Shown here: positions 34,439 through 42,799 of the stretch, one piece after another
How the letters are laid out: each line of letters begins with the position of its first letter
Numbering within the stretch: the first letter of the stretch is position 1
Assembly: GCA_016292745.1 (NCBI GenBank)
Contig: JAEDFO010000015.1
Span: forward strand, 1 to 42,799
DNA: 42,799 nucleotides
Reading direction: 5' to 3'
Origin: Muribaculaceae bacterium
GTDB lineage: Bacteria > Bacteroidota > Bacteroidia > Bacteroidales > Muribaculaceae
Program-made: the position numbers and the translations under genes
Notes under the pieces: generated by a model
What the model was told of the DNA's origin: nothing
Database searches by the model: none
The model's input: only the letters and a program-made list of their open reading frames with translations

Positions 34439-36448
34439 TTGAAAAATCTACTCCGACTAATATTCATGCTGGTGCTGGCCACGATGCTCTATTCGTGCGC
34501 CAGCATGGGACGTCCTTCGGGCGGCCCTCGCGACTATCTGCCTCCGATTTTCGTGGGCAGCAGCCCCGCTCAGGGCGAGCACAACGTTATGCCCAAGCGC
34601 GTGGAGATAGAATTCGATGAGCTGGTGCAGCTGAAGGACCAGAACGACAAGGTAGTGGTGTCGCCATCACAAAAGCAGAACCCCACCATACGCACTTCGG
34701 GCCGAAAGGTGGTGGTGGAATTCAAGGATTCGCTGATGCCTAACACAACCTATTCCATCGACTTTGCCGATGCCATCCAGGACTTCAACGAGAGTAATCC
34801 CATCGATGCCTTCTCGTTTGCATTCTCAACAGGCGATTCCATCGATTCGCTCCAGATTTCGGGCATTCTGCTCGATGCGCACACCCTGGAGCCTCAACAG
34901 AAAATGCTGGTGGGTGTGCACACCAACCTCGACGACACTGCTTTCACCAACATTCCGCTTGAACGCATTGCCCGCACCAACGACCGTGGACAATTCACCA
35001 TACGCAACCTTAAGACCGGACGCTACCGGCTGTTTGCCATCAACGATGTTGACCGCGACATGATGTTTGCCAACCCTGCCGAAGACATTGCATTCTTCGA
35101 CACTATAATTGAGCCGATAACGTTGACCAGCCTCACCACCGACACCATACGCAAGATTAACCACGAAATCGACACTGTGGTTGAGGTGATGGCCACGCAA
35201 TACCTTCCCAACGATGTGCTGCTGTCAATGTTCAACGAGGACCGCCGCTCGCAATATCTGGTGAAATACGAGCGACAGGACTCCACAAAACTGTTCTACA
35301 TTTTCGGTGCTCCCGCCGACTCGCTCCCAAAACTCGAGATTCTGGAGCCAAAGCCGGCAACCGACAACTGGTGTACTATCGACCACTCGCCCACCAACGA
35401 CACCATCACCTATTGGCTCCGCGACCCGGCAATGATTAGCAGCGACACCATCAGGGTGGCCACAACATATCTGCGAACCGATTCGGCACAGAATCTGTCG
35501 TTAACCACCGACACGCTGATTTTCAAGGCAAAACGCGACAAAGCCAAGAAAAAGGAAAAGAAAAAGAAAAACGACGAGGAGAACGACTCGGTGAAGAAAG
35601 TGGAAATACCTACCACCCCATTCGTGTTTGCCGCAACATCGAGCCAGGAAATAAACCTGCCCATCAGGATGCGCGCCGATGTACCGCTCGACTCGATAAG
35701 CCCTACTGCTCTGAGCATTGCCATTCAGCAAGACTCCGACTGGGTGTTCCTGTCGAATCTGCCCATAGTGCAAGACCGTGAGGGCGACCTGAAGAACTAT
35801 CACGCCGACTTTGAATGGGAACCGGGAATGCAATACCGGGTGACCATCGATTCGGCATCGGTGCGCGACATCTACGGATTATACTGCAAACGCATAGAGG
35901 CCACACTGGCAGTGAAGAAGCTCGAGGAGTATTCCGACCTGGTGTTTAACGTCAACGCCCCCGACAGCTCGTTCATCGAACTGCTCGACGGCGCCGACAA
36001 GGCGGTGAGAGTGGTGACAGTGGAGAACGGGACTGCGGTGTTCAACTATCTCGCTCCAAATACCTACTATGCCCGACTGATAATCGACACCAACCGCAAC
36101 GGCAAATGGGACACCGGCAACTTTGCCGAGCACCGACAGCCCGAAGACGTATATTACTACAACAAGGCTCTTAAACTGAAGAAAAACTGGGAAATAACCG
36201 AAAACTGGGACATCAACTCGCTTCCGGTGGACATGCAGAAGCCTGAGGACATCAAGAAGAACAAGCCCGAAAAGAAAAAATGGGAGCAAGACAAGTTGAA
36301 GAAGAAAAAAGGCCAAAACGACGATGAAGAGGACGAAGAAAACTTCTACGACCCCAACAACCCTTACAGCAACGAGGGTGGCAGCTCGTTTGGCACCAAC
36401 CAGTTCCAGAACGGCCAGCAATACAACAACCGTAACCGCAGATATTGA
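34439..36448 (+). CDS. Ig-like domain lipoprotein
   Basis: 669 residues, no known function. The start is TTG: it gives the n-region MKNLLR and the lipobox LYSCAS (Cys20), while the next ATG would drop the basic residues. After GRPSGGPRDYLPP comes a SbsA-type bacterial Ig-like domain (about 35-135, with RVEIEFDELVQL and NTTYSIDFADAI). Beta-rich regions follow, interrupted by a Lys/Asp/Glu-rich patch near 360-385. The C-terminal third has VVTVENGTAVFNYLAPNTYYARL, a carboxypeptidase-regulatory-like fold, and a very hydrophilic Lys/Asn/Gln tail. It is probably anchored to the outer membrane. surE starts 2 nt after its stop. Confidence 0.8.
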   Translation: MKNLLRLIFMLVLATMLYSCASMGRPSGGPRDYLPPIFVGSSPAQGEHNVMPKRVEIEFDELVQLKDQNDKVVVSPSQKQNPTIRTSGRKVVVEFKDSLMPNTTYSIDFADAIQDFNESNPIDAFSFAFSTGDSIDSLQISGILLDAHTLEPQQKMLVGVHTNLDDTAFTNIPLERIARTNDRGQFTIRNLKTGRYRLFAINDVDRDMMFANPAEDIAFFDTIIEPITLTSLTTDTIRKINHEIDTVVEVMATQYLPNDVLLSMFNEDRRSQYLVKYERQDSTKLFYIFGAPADSLPKLEILEPKPATDNWCTIDHSPTNDTITYWLRDPAMISSDTIRVATTYLRTDSAQNLSLTTDTLIFKAKRDKAKKKEKKKKNDEENDSVKKVEIPTTPFVFAATSSQEINLPIRMRADVPLDSISPTALSIAIQQDSDWVFLSNLPIVQDREGDLKNYHADFEWEPGMQYRVTIDSASVRDIYGLYCKRIEATLAVKKLEEYSDLVFNVNAPDSSFIELLDGADKAVRVVTVENGTAVFNYLAPNTYYARLIIDTNRNGKWDTGNFAEHRQPEDVYYYNKALKLKKNWEITENWDINSLPVDMQKPEDIKKNKPEKKKWEQDKLKKKKGQNDDEEDEENFYDPNNPYSNEGGSSFGTNQFQNGQQYNNRNRRY

Positions 36449-36450
36449 TT

Positions 36451-37212
36451 ATGGACAACAAACCGATAATTCTCGTAGGCAACGACGATGGCATAGAAGC
36501 CCGTGGACTGAAATCGCTCATAGAATTCCTTGCCCCGATGGGCGAACTATATGTGGCCGCCCCGGCCACCCACCAATCGGCCAAATCGTCGTCGCTTACT
36601 ATGGATACCCCTCTTAGGGTCGACCGTCTCGACGACTATATGGGCGCACGAATGTTCCGTATTAACGGCACACCGGTGGATTGCACCAAGATGGCTCTCA
36701 ACCGGCTTTTGCCCCGACGCCCCGACCTGATAGTGGCGGGTATTAACCACGGAGCCAACAGCGGAAGCAACGTGATTTACTCCGGCACAATGGGCGTGGT
36801 GTTCGAGGGATGCCTCGCCGGAATACCGAGCATAGGCTTTTCACTGCTCGACTACCGCCCCGACGCCGATTTCTCGGCTTGCCGCCCGATAGTGGAACAA
36901 ATCACCGCCGATGTACTTGCCAACGGCCTGCCTACCGACGTGTGCCTGAACGTGAACATCCCAGCCGGAACCGACATTAAGGGCATCAAGGTGTGCCGCG
37001 CTGCACACGGCACCTGGACCGAGGAATTCGAACAACGCACCGATCCATTCGGCCGAAACTACTACTGGATTACCGGCTCGTACTCCAACACCGAGCCCGA
37101 CAGCATCGACACCGACCTTTACTATCTTGAACATGGATTTGCATCGGTGGTGCCGTGCCGGCCCGACCAAACTGCCCTCGATGCCATCGCCTTGCTGGCT
37201 TCGCGCCTATAA
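36451..37212 (+). CDS. surE: 5'/3'-nucleotidase SurE
   Basis: Metal-dependent phosphatase of nucleoside monophosphates and short polyphosphates. It has 253 residues from the ATG at 36451. ILVGNDDGIEARGL supplies Asp12 and Asp13, APATHQSAKSSSLT the Ser ligand, and INHGANSGSNVIYSGTMG the Asn ligand. Only two bases separate it from the lipoprotein stop. The giant gene after it starts 33 nt downstream. Confidence 0.96.
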   Translation: MDNKPIILVGNDDGIEARGLKSLIEFLAPMGELYVAAPATHQSAKSSSLTMDTPLRVDRLDDYMGARMFRINGTPVDCTKMALNRLLPRRPDLIVAGINHGANSGSNVIYSGTMGVVFEGCLAGIPSIGFSLLDYRPDADFSACRPIVEQITADVLANGLPTDVCLNVNIPAGTDIKGIKVCRAAHGTWTEEFEQRTDPFGRNYYWITGSYSNTEPDSIDTDLYYLEHGFASVVPCRPDQTALDAIALLASRL

Positions 37213-37245
37213 CACTTACCTTTAACGAAAACACCTTTCCACACC

Positions 37246-40200
37246 ATGACAGCCGATTTCAACGACCGCCAAATCAGGATTTTCCTATCGTCGACGTTTG
37301 CCGACATGCAAGCCGAACGCGATTATCTGGTTAAAAACACGTTCCCGTCGCTCAAAACCGAATGCCAACGGCGAAATGTCGACTTCAGCGTTGTCGACCT
37401 CCGTTGGGGCATCACCGAAGAGGAATCGAAGTCGGGAAAGGTGATTGAAATATGCATCGATGAAATCAACCGCACCCGCCCCTTCTTCATCGGTTTGCTT
37501 GGAGGACGATACGGCTGGATTCCCGACGAAAAGGAGTGCCGCGACAATGCACGCCTCAGTGATAAGTATCCATGGATTCACGGATACATCGACCAGCAGA
37601 GCAGTATCACCGAAATCGAGATGGAATACGGAGCATTGTCGAGCCAATCGCCAATCTACGCCCAGTTCTTCGTACGCCGCGACGAAGCCATCCCTCAGCG
37701 CTTCCGAGAAACCGAGCAGCTGAAAATCGACAAGCTGCAACATCTGAAGCAGAAGATTGAGCAAGCCAGCGCCGACGGCCGCTGTACAATGGACCGATAC
37801 AGCACTCCGCGCGAATTGGGCCAGATGATTCACGACTCGATGATGAAGGTTATCAATGAGCTCTATCCTGAAAGCGAGAGCCACAGCCTCTACGACACCA
37901 TCGAGGCCCGCCAGCAAGCCATCGAGGGGCGCATGCGCAAAGTGTATGTGCCGGTGGCCGATTCACGTCTATACTTTTCAGGCATCGAGCGCCTCGACAA
38001 TAAGATTCTGGTGGTAGGCGAACACGGCATCGGGAAAACCACCCTACTGGCCAACTGGAAGACATATCACCACAACGCCGACTTGGTTAACGGCATTTTC
38101 ATGCATCGCGAAGGGAACGAATACGAATACGACGACACCGATTACGATGACGGTCCCGACAAGTTGTTTGTGCCGATTATCCGAATGTTTGCCGGCAACG
38201 AACTCAACACCTTCGAACTTTGCAAACGTCTGCTTCTGCACCGGCTGGCACGCATATACGATGTATTCCCGGCCGACGAAGTGGCAGCCACCATAGCACC
38301 AACCGCCCAGGAGCAGATAAACCTACATGCCGAATTCTCAAAATACGGATTCGACGAGCGCATCATTGTGATTATCGACGGCTTCGACCGTCTTGCCGAT
38401 AGCCAGGACGCTTTTCTGCAGCTGGCAACTGCATTTCCCAAAAATGTGACGCTCATAGTATCGTCCGCCGACGAAAAGCTGACGCAGATATCGTCGAAAT
38501 TCGATGTCATTCGGCTCGATAGCCTGTCGTCGTCGGATGTAGTGACATTCGTGGAAGCTTACTTGAAGGAATACGCCAAACGGCTCACCGATGCACAGCG
38601 AATGCACATTGCCGGATGTTCACTTCTACGTAACCCGTCGCTGCTGGTGCTGATGCTCGAGGAACTGCTGCAGTTTGGAATTTTCGAACGCCTCGACGAA
38701 TACATCGACAACTTCCTGCGCGCCACAACGCCGGAAGAGTTTGTCGACATAGTACTCAGTCGCCTCGACACCGACTTCTACAACGCCAGCCACCTGTTTT
38801 CGTTGCTCGCCCTATGCCGAATAGGCATTCCGGAGAGCGAGCTCGTGCGCATGCTCGATGTCAATCCGGTGGAATGGGCAAGCCTCTACGGGGCAGCGCA
38901 GCCTATGCTAAACAACATCGGCGGATATGTGCAGCTGCGAAGCGAAACCATCCGCAATGCCGCCTTGGCAAGATATGTTACCGACAAAAAACTCGAGCGC
39001 AGCCTCCGCAAGGCAATTGTCGAGTCGTTAAAGCGGTCGAACCGCTGGATAAAAAAGAAAATCGACGAGGCCGAAGTAGCCGAGGATGGACGCATTGCGT
39101 TGATGATAAAAAAAGTGTTTTCATCAATCATCCCAACCGGCGATGACTCTCCGCTGGGCATTGTCTTCAGACAGAACATCAGCGAAATGATGCAGCAATA
39201 CGATGCGATGGAAAATCTCCGTGCGCTGAACCGCTTGATGAAATCGCCATATACATTGTTATCGAACAACCTGTTCAATATGTTCCAATATATATCGAAA
39301 CTGTACGCCGCAGGGTATCATCCGATAAGCAACTGGTATTCCGGTTTCAAGACACTGAGACTATATCTGATGGCACATATTGCCTCCGACTCGGCCGAAG
39401 AGGAAGTGGAGTTGTTTAATTACATGATAACCAGCATGCTTGGCATCCTTATTGCTCTCGACCCGGAATATCGCAACCCGGAATCGAAACGTATACGCCG
39501 CCATATATCGCGAATGTGGCTCGTCCCGCGCCGCATACGCAATGCTTCAATTGATTTGCTCGACCAATCCATAAACATTATCGACAATGGTGTTGACTAT
39601 ATGAACAACAACATCGAGGACACATGGGTGCCAGGCAAGCCTTACGACATGATGGCTGCTTCGCTGCTGACCAACGAAATTGAAACGATGCTGTCGGAAG
39701 AGCGCATTGCCCACATTCAGGAGCGCGCCATGGCTATGCTGACCAACGACAATGCCGACAAATCCGACAAAGCAATGTTCGTGTTAATCACCGCAATGTG
39801 CATGGCTCGTCTGCGCATTGCCGACCAGGCCCAGCAACTGCTCGACAATGCTGAGTTGATGCCCGGAACCGAACTGCTTATGCTCCGCATTAACATTATC
39901 ATCCGACTAATAAAGCACAACACTTCCGACGAAACGTTCAAACAGATTGAAAAGCTGAAAAACTATTTCCTCAGCTCAAACGCCGCTTATATGATTCGGC
40001 TGCTCTACGAGCGATATATGCTCACATTCAAACTCCAGCGACACGACATCGCCTATCTGGACAAATCATTGGCCAACATGGAAGAAATATTGGCATCGAG
40101 AGGAAACGATGAGCGCGGCAACATTATTTCGGCTAATGCACGCTGGTTCAAAATCGTCGGATTCGACACCGTCGCTGCCAAAATGTATATTGCTGCGGCA

Positions 40201-42513
40201 AAGGCCTACGATAACATTGACAGCAAGGCTTATATGCTTGAATTGGCGGCCGACTGTCTGTATAAAACATATCATCACGACTACACCACTGCTTCATCGA
40301 TATACGCCCAAGCGGCTGAGCTCTACCACGAAGCCGGCAACACCTCTGCTTGGATTAAATGCCGATACCGCTCGGCCGTGGCGCTGTACTACAACAAGGA
40401 GTACACCTCTGTTATCGAACGATGCCGGGAAGCCTCCGATGACAACACGATAAAGGAATCGAACATGCTGACCAACTTCCTCAACATCGAGGCAATGGCC
40501 TATCAAGCTGCCATAACCGACAACTGCGGCATAGAGCCGACCGAGGCAATGGCTCAGGCGCAGGCTCTCTACCAACGCGCAATCGAGATTGACCCCGAAG
40601 ACACGGCTCTGGTGGCCAACCTGCTGTCGCTAATCACTGATAACCTGGAACTGGCATCCGACGAGCAGATTGCCATGGCTCTTGATTATTGCGACAAGCA
40701 CCCGGAACTTGCAATTATCCATTACACCCGATACCGGATTTTCAAGCGTCAAAACCGATTCGACGAGGCCATCGACGAAGCTCTGGAACTACAGGAAAAA
40801 CCTCTTGGCTACCGCTCAGTTTCAAAAGCCACTATCAACGTGATGTGCATGTACAGCAACCAGCCCGAACGCCGAATAGAAGGCATTAAAAATGTGTTGA
40901 GCGAATTTAACTACGAACTCCAAATCACAAAGTCGCACGAGGATATCATGCAATTAATCGGCAGCATTGTCCCAATAGTCAAGAGTAAAGCTATGTCGGA
41001 ATATATCGACACAATTTCACTTGCCGACAACATCGATGCCCTGCTGGCACTTTACTGCGCAGCCAAGCACGAAGAGGTACACGAAGAGGCCGATGCCGGC
41101 TATGAATGCATCACCGATTATATCGCAGCCCACGCTACCGACGACGAAGATGCCGGCTTCGATTCCGCCAAAGAGGCTGTTCGGCTCACTTATCTGCAGA
41201 AAATGTTTGCCGGCGAATCTATTACCGCCAGCAGCCTGCTCACCAGCACCATACACCTGCTCAACGATGCCATAAACGGCTACTACAAAATAGCGGGCCC
41301 AATCAACTGCATTGTCAATGCCTGCGACCACACAGATTCGTCGATTGTAAAGGAATCGGACGAAGTGATAGCCGAGGCTGCAGCAAAAGCCACTGAGGCA
41401 TACCTCGCACGATTCGACGACACAGCCGAGGCATTTGTCGGCATTGTCGATGCCCTGCACAAAATCGACAGCAACATTTCGGTGATAATGATAGAGCATC
41501 TGGCACCCTTCATAGTGAAATACGGCGATGCCATTTACAGCCAACCCGATTCCGACGAGGGCAAAGAAGTAACCGTGGCCCAATCCATCACCCAGTACTT
41601 ATTCTATCAATCATCGGAGTATCCGTCGAAGTATATCGCCTCAATCTACCGCAAATGCGGGCTCACACCACTCGAGAAGCCCGTACACGACGACTACGCC
41701 ACACCCGAGGTGGTATTACGCAAAATCGAGGCATTCCGAAACAGCTGTCTGGGCGAAGAAGATATCGAATCCATTATATGGGATGCGGCCAACGATATGG
41801 CCGATTATCCTCAATTCGAAATGGCAATTACCATTTGCAATTACTATTACGACATTGCTGCCGCCAACGATTATGAGCAACAGCAAATGTGGTCCTTAAT
41901 ACTTAAGGCTTACTGCCTTGCAATGCTGGGCCGAACCGATGAAGCTACAGCACTCAGCTGCGAGGTTCACGAAAAATTTAGCGACGCAATGTATGAAAAC
42001 GATTTCATAACCACAGCACTTACACTTGTTGTCGGTGGCAAGGTTATCGAGGCCTTGGAAATTGTTGATAGCGGAATCGAAAGTATCGGGCGCGGCGAAC
42101 AATATAACTCCTACCTTTTTGATTTCGACGTCATTCGCGCCATTGCCTACGCCAAGCAGGGGCTGATGGCCGATGCCGAAACCATCTTCGGCCAGGCAAT
42201 GCAGGATAAGGTCGGAATGGTAGATTATAATGTGTATGTCGACGATTCAGAGGATGTCATCGAAACCAAAGCCGAAAATTCATGGAAAAGGGATGAACTG
42301 TACATTGCACTCTATCATATTGCCGCTGCGGCTTACCACACCGCCCACAACAACCTCGACAAGGCCGTGGCAGCCGCCAACGAAGCGCACACGCTCATCA
42401 AGCCGTGGCCCGTACCGCTGTGCCATATGGAATATGCCAAGGTAGCCAAGGCGCTCGCCGACAAGGGAGTGGCAATTGCCGCCACAAAGTGCCCTCCACC
42501 ACCTCAGCCATAA
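37246..42513 (+). CDS. DUF4062-NACHT/STAND NTPase-TPR giant protein
   Basis: 1755 residues. The N-terminal DUF4062 domain (about 8-95) has FLSSTFADMQAERDYL (13-28), LRWGI and FIGLLGGRYGW (71-81). A NACHT-type P-loop NTPase follows: Walker A GEHGIGKT at 258-265, Walker B VIIDGFDRL with Asp378, sensor-like TLIVSSA at 402-408, and RNPSLLVLMLEEL at 462-474 in place of the usual winged-helix-start motif. From about 500 on it is alpha-helical, with TPR-like repeats clearest after about 960 (YIAAAKAYDNIDSK, YAQAAELYHEAGN, YQRAIEIDPED). No transmembrane segment or signal peptide is seen, so it is cytosolic. The order is that of signal-sensing STAND proteins. A role in phage defence or cell death is inference. 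It follows surE by 33 nt; codon use is like the neighbours. Confidence 0.88.
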   Translation: MTADFNDRQIRIFLSSTFADMQAERDYLVKNTFPSLKTECQRRNVDFSVVDLRWGITEEESKSGKVIEICIDEINRTRPFFIGLLGGRYGWIPDEKECRDNARLSDKYPWIHGYIDQQSSITEIEMEYGALSSQSPIYAQFFVRRDEAIPQRFRETEQLKIDKLQHLKQKIEQASADGRCTMDRYSTPRELGQMIHDSMMKVINELYPESESHSLYDTIEARQQAIEGRMRKVYVPVADSRLYFSGIERLDNKILVVGEHGIGKTTLLANWKTYHHNADLVNGIFMHREGNEYEYDDTDYDDGPDKLFVPIIRMFAGNELNTFELCKRLLLHRLARIYDVFPADEVAATIAPTAQEQINLHAEFSKYGFDERIIVIIDGFDRLADSQDAFLQLATAFPKNVTLIVSSADEKLTQISSKFDVIRLDSLSSSDVVTFVEAYLKEYAKRLTDAQRMHIAGCSLLRNPSLLVLMLEELLQFGIFERLDEYIDNFLRATTPEEFVDIVLSRLDTDFYNASHLFSLLALCRIGIPESELVRMLDVNPVEWASLYGAAQPMLNNIGGYVQLRSETIRNAALARYVTDKKLERSLRKAIVESLKRSNRWIKKKIDEAEVAEDGRIALMIKKVFSSIIPTGDDSPLGIVFRQNISEMMQQYDAMENLRALNRLMKSPYTLLSNNLFNMFQYISKLYAAGYHPISNWYSGFKTLRLYLMAHIASDSAEEEVELFNYMITSMLGILIALDPEYRNPESKRIRRHISRMWLVPRRIRNASIDLLDQSINIIDNGVDYMNNNIEDTWVPGKPYDMMAASLLTNEIETMLSEERIAHIQERAMAMLTNDNADKSDKAMFVLITAMCMARLRIADQAQQLLDNAELMPGTELLMLRINIIIRLIKHNTSDETFKQIEKLKNYFLSSNAAYMIRLLYERYMLTFKLQRHDIAYLDKSLANMEEILASRGNDERGNIISANARWFKIVGFDTVAAKMYIAAAKAYDNIDSKAYMLELAADCLYKTYHHDYTTASSIYAQAAELYHEAGNTSAWIKCRYRSAVALYYNKEYTSVIERCREASDDNTIKESNMLTNFLNIEAMAYQAAITDNCGIEPTEAMAQAQALYQRAIEIDPEDTALVANLLSLITDNLELASDEQIAMALDYCDKHPELAIIHYTRYRIFKRQNRFDEAIDEALELQEKPLGYRSVSKATINVMCMYSNQPERRIEGIKNVLSEFNYELQITKSHEDIMQLIGSIVPIVKSKAMSEYIDTISLADNIDALLALYCAAKHEEVHEEADAGYECITDYIAAHATDDEDAGFDSAKEAVRLTYLQKMFAGESITASSLLTSTIHLLNDAINGYYKIAGPINCIVNACDHTDSSIVKESDEVIAEAAAKATEAYLARFDDTAEAFVGIVDALHKIDSNISVIMIEHLAPFIVKYGDAIYSQPDSDEGKEVTVAQSITQYLFYQSSEYPSKYIASIYRKCGLTPLEKPVHDDYATPEVVLRKIEAFRNSCLGEEDIESIIWDAANDMADYPQFEMAITICNYYYDIAAANDYEQQQMWSLILKAYCLAMLGRTDEATALSCEVHEKFSDAMYENDFITTALTLVVGGKVIEALEIVDSGIESIGRGEQYNSYLFDFDVIRAIAYAKQGLMADAETIFGQAMQDKVGMVDYNVYVDDSEDVIETKAENSWKRDELYIALYHIAAAAYHTAHNNLDKAVAAANEAHTLIKPWPVPLCHMEYAKVAKALADKGVAIAATKCPPPPQP

Positions 42514-42799
42514 CCCCATAAATGCAGTTTAGGCACCACAAAGAGGTTATGTCATCTGAGTTTTATGACAACCTAATTTTTGAACTTACTGATGATATTT
42601 GACTCCATCTACTGTAATGCTACAAAATAGGTGGCAATTTCACCACAGCTTGCTTTGGGATATTACGTAGGAAATCTATAATTCGGATTTGTATGGCTCT
42701 AATTTTCCGGGTAGTTTCAACTTCTATCTGGTCGGTGGGAATATTTCTTGTCCTTCCTCTAAAACAATAACTCAAGAATGTGCTTTATTGATAAAGGCG
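42514..42799. other. A+T-rich gene-poor window edge
   Basis: These bases are visibly richer in A and T than the rest. On the plus strand only a 17-codon frame (ATG at 42551, TGA ending 42604) is open. On the minus strand a frame without ATG is open from 42784 to a stop at 42620 (54 codons, ending KQAVVKLPPIL). It might be the decayed 3' end of a transposase or other gene beyond the window, but I cannot name it. Confidence 0.4.

Overview
The window looks like chromosomal DNA of a gut-type Bacteroidales bacterium, probably a Muribaculaceae-like lineage (the family is an inference). The signs are repeated Bacteroidota-type -7 boxes (TAnnTTTG) before most transcription units, fused SecDF, a YidC with a large periplasmic domain, a PorV type IX secretion protein, DUF5683 next to parAB, and an arginine operon of the kind Bacteroides uses for succinylated intermediates. 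Genes are densely packed and codon use is mostly GC-ending. I see no tRNA, rRNA, CRISPR array, prophage or complete insertion sequence.

Layout. 1-840: one outer-membrane beta-barrel-like gene on the minus strand. 1000-4750: pyrG-yidC. 4750-5200: a gene-poor stretch with its own promoter, several hairpins and a strong terminator, the best non-coding RNA or attenuator candidate here. 5206-5650: a small membrane-anchored unknown. 5806-10308: argR, a GNAT acyltransferase, argG, argC and argD, ending in a strong terminator. 10506-15190: proC, a short ssb, a small secreted protein with a type IX sorting-like tail, a CotH-family protein and an AMP-forming acyl-CoA synthetase, tightly packed. 15390-15581: a tiny Cys-rich lipoprotein with unusual codon use. 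15723-17255: xseA-xseB, meeting a GT2 glycosyltransferase tail to tail. 18234-18404: an 8Fe ferredoxin, divergent from rex.

18644-22861: rex, a fumarylacetoacetate-hydrolase-family gene, a 107-residue FlgD/CTD-like secreted protein, porV, ispF and a formate/nitrite transporter. This matches the order around porU-porV-ispF in Porphyromonas as I recall it, but the large PorU sortase is missing and the 107-residue gene sits in its place. 23018-23631: rplU-rpmA. 24009-25691: an abundant-looking TPR/OmpA-like lipoprotein. 26096-30367: parA, parB, a DUF5683 membrane protein and an MltD-type lytic transglycosylase, linking chromosome partition and wall remodelling. On the minus strand, 30451-34137: mtgA and secDF. 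34439-37212: an Ig-like lipoprotein and surE.

The most unusual gene is the last one, 37246-42513: a 1755-residue protein with an N-terminal DUF4062 domain, a NACHT/STAND NTPase and a long helical TPR-like C-terminus. That is the architecture of a sensor-type immune or cell-death protein, and resembles eukaryotic nephrocystin-3. It ends close to a visibly more A+T-rich, gene-poor edge (42514-42799).
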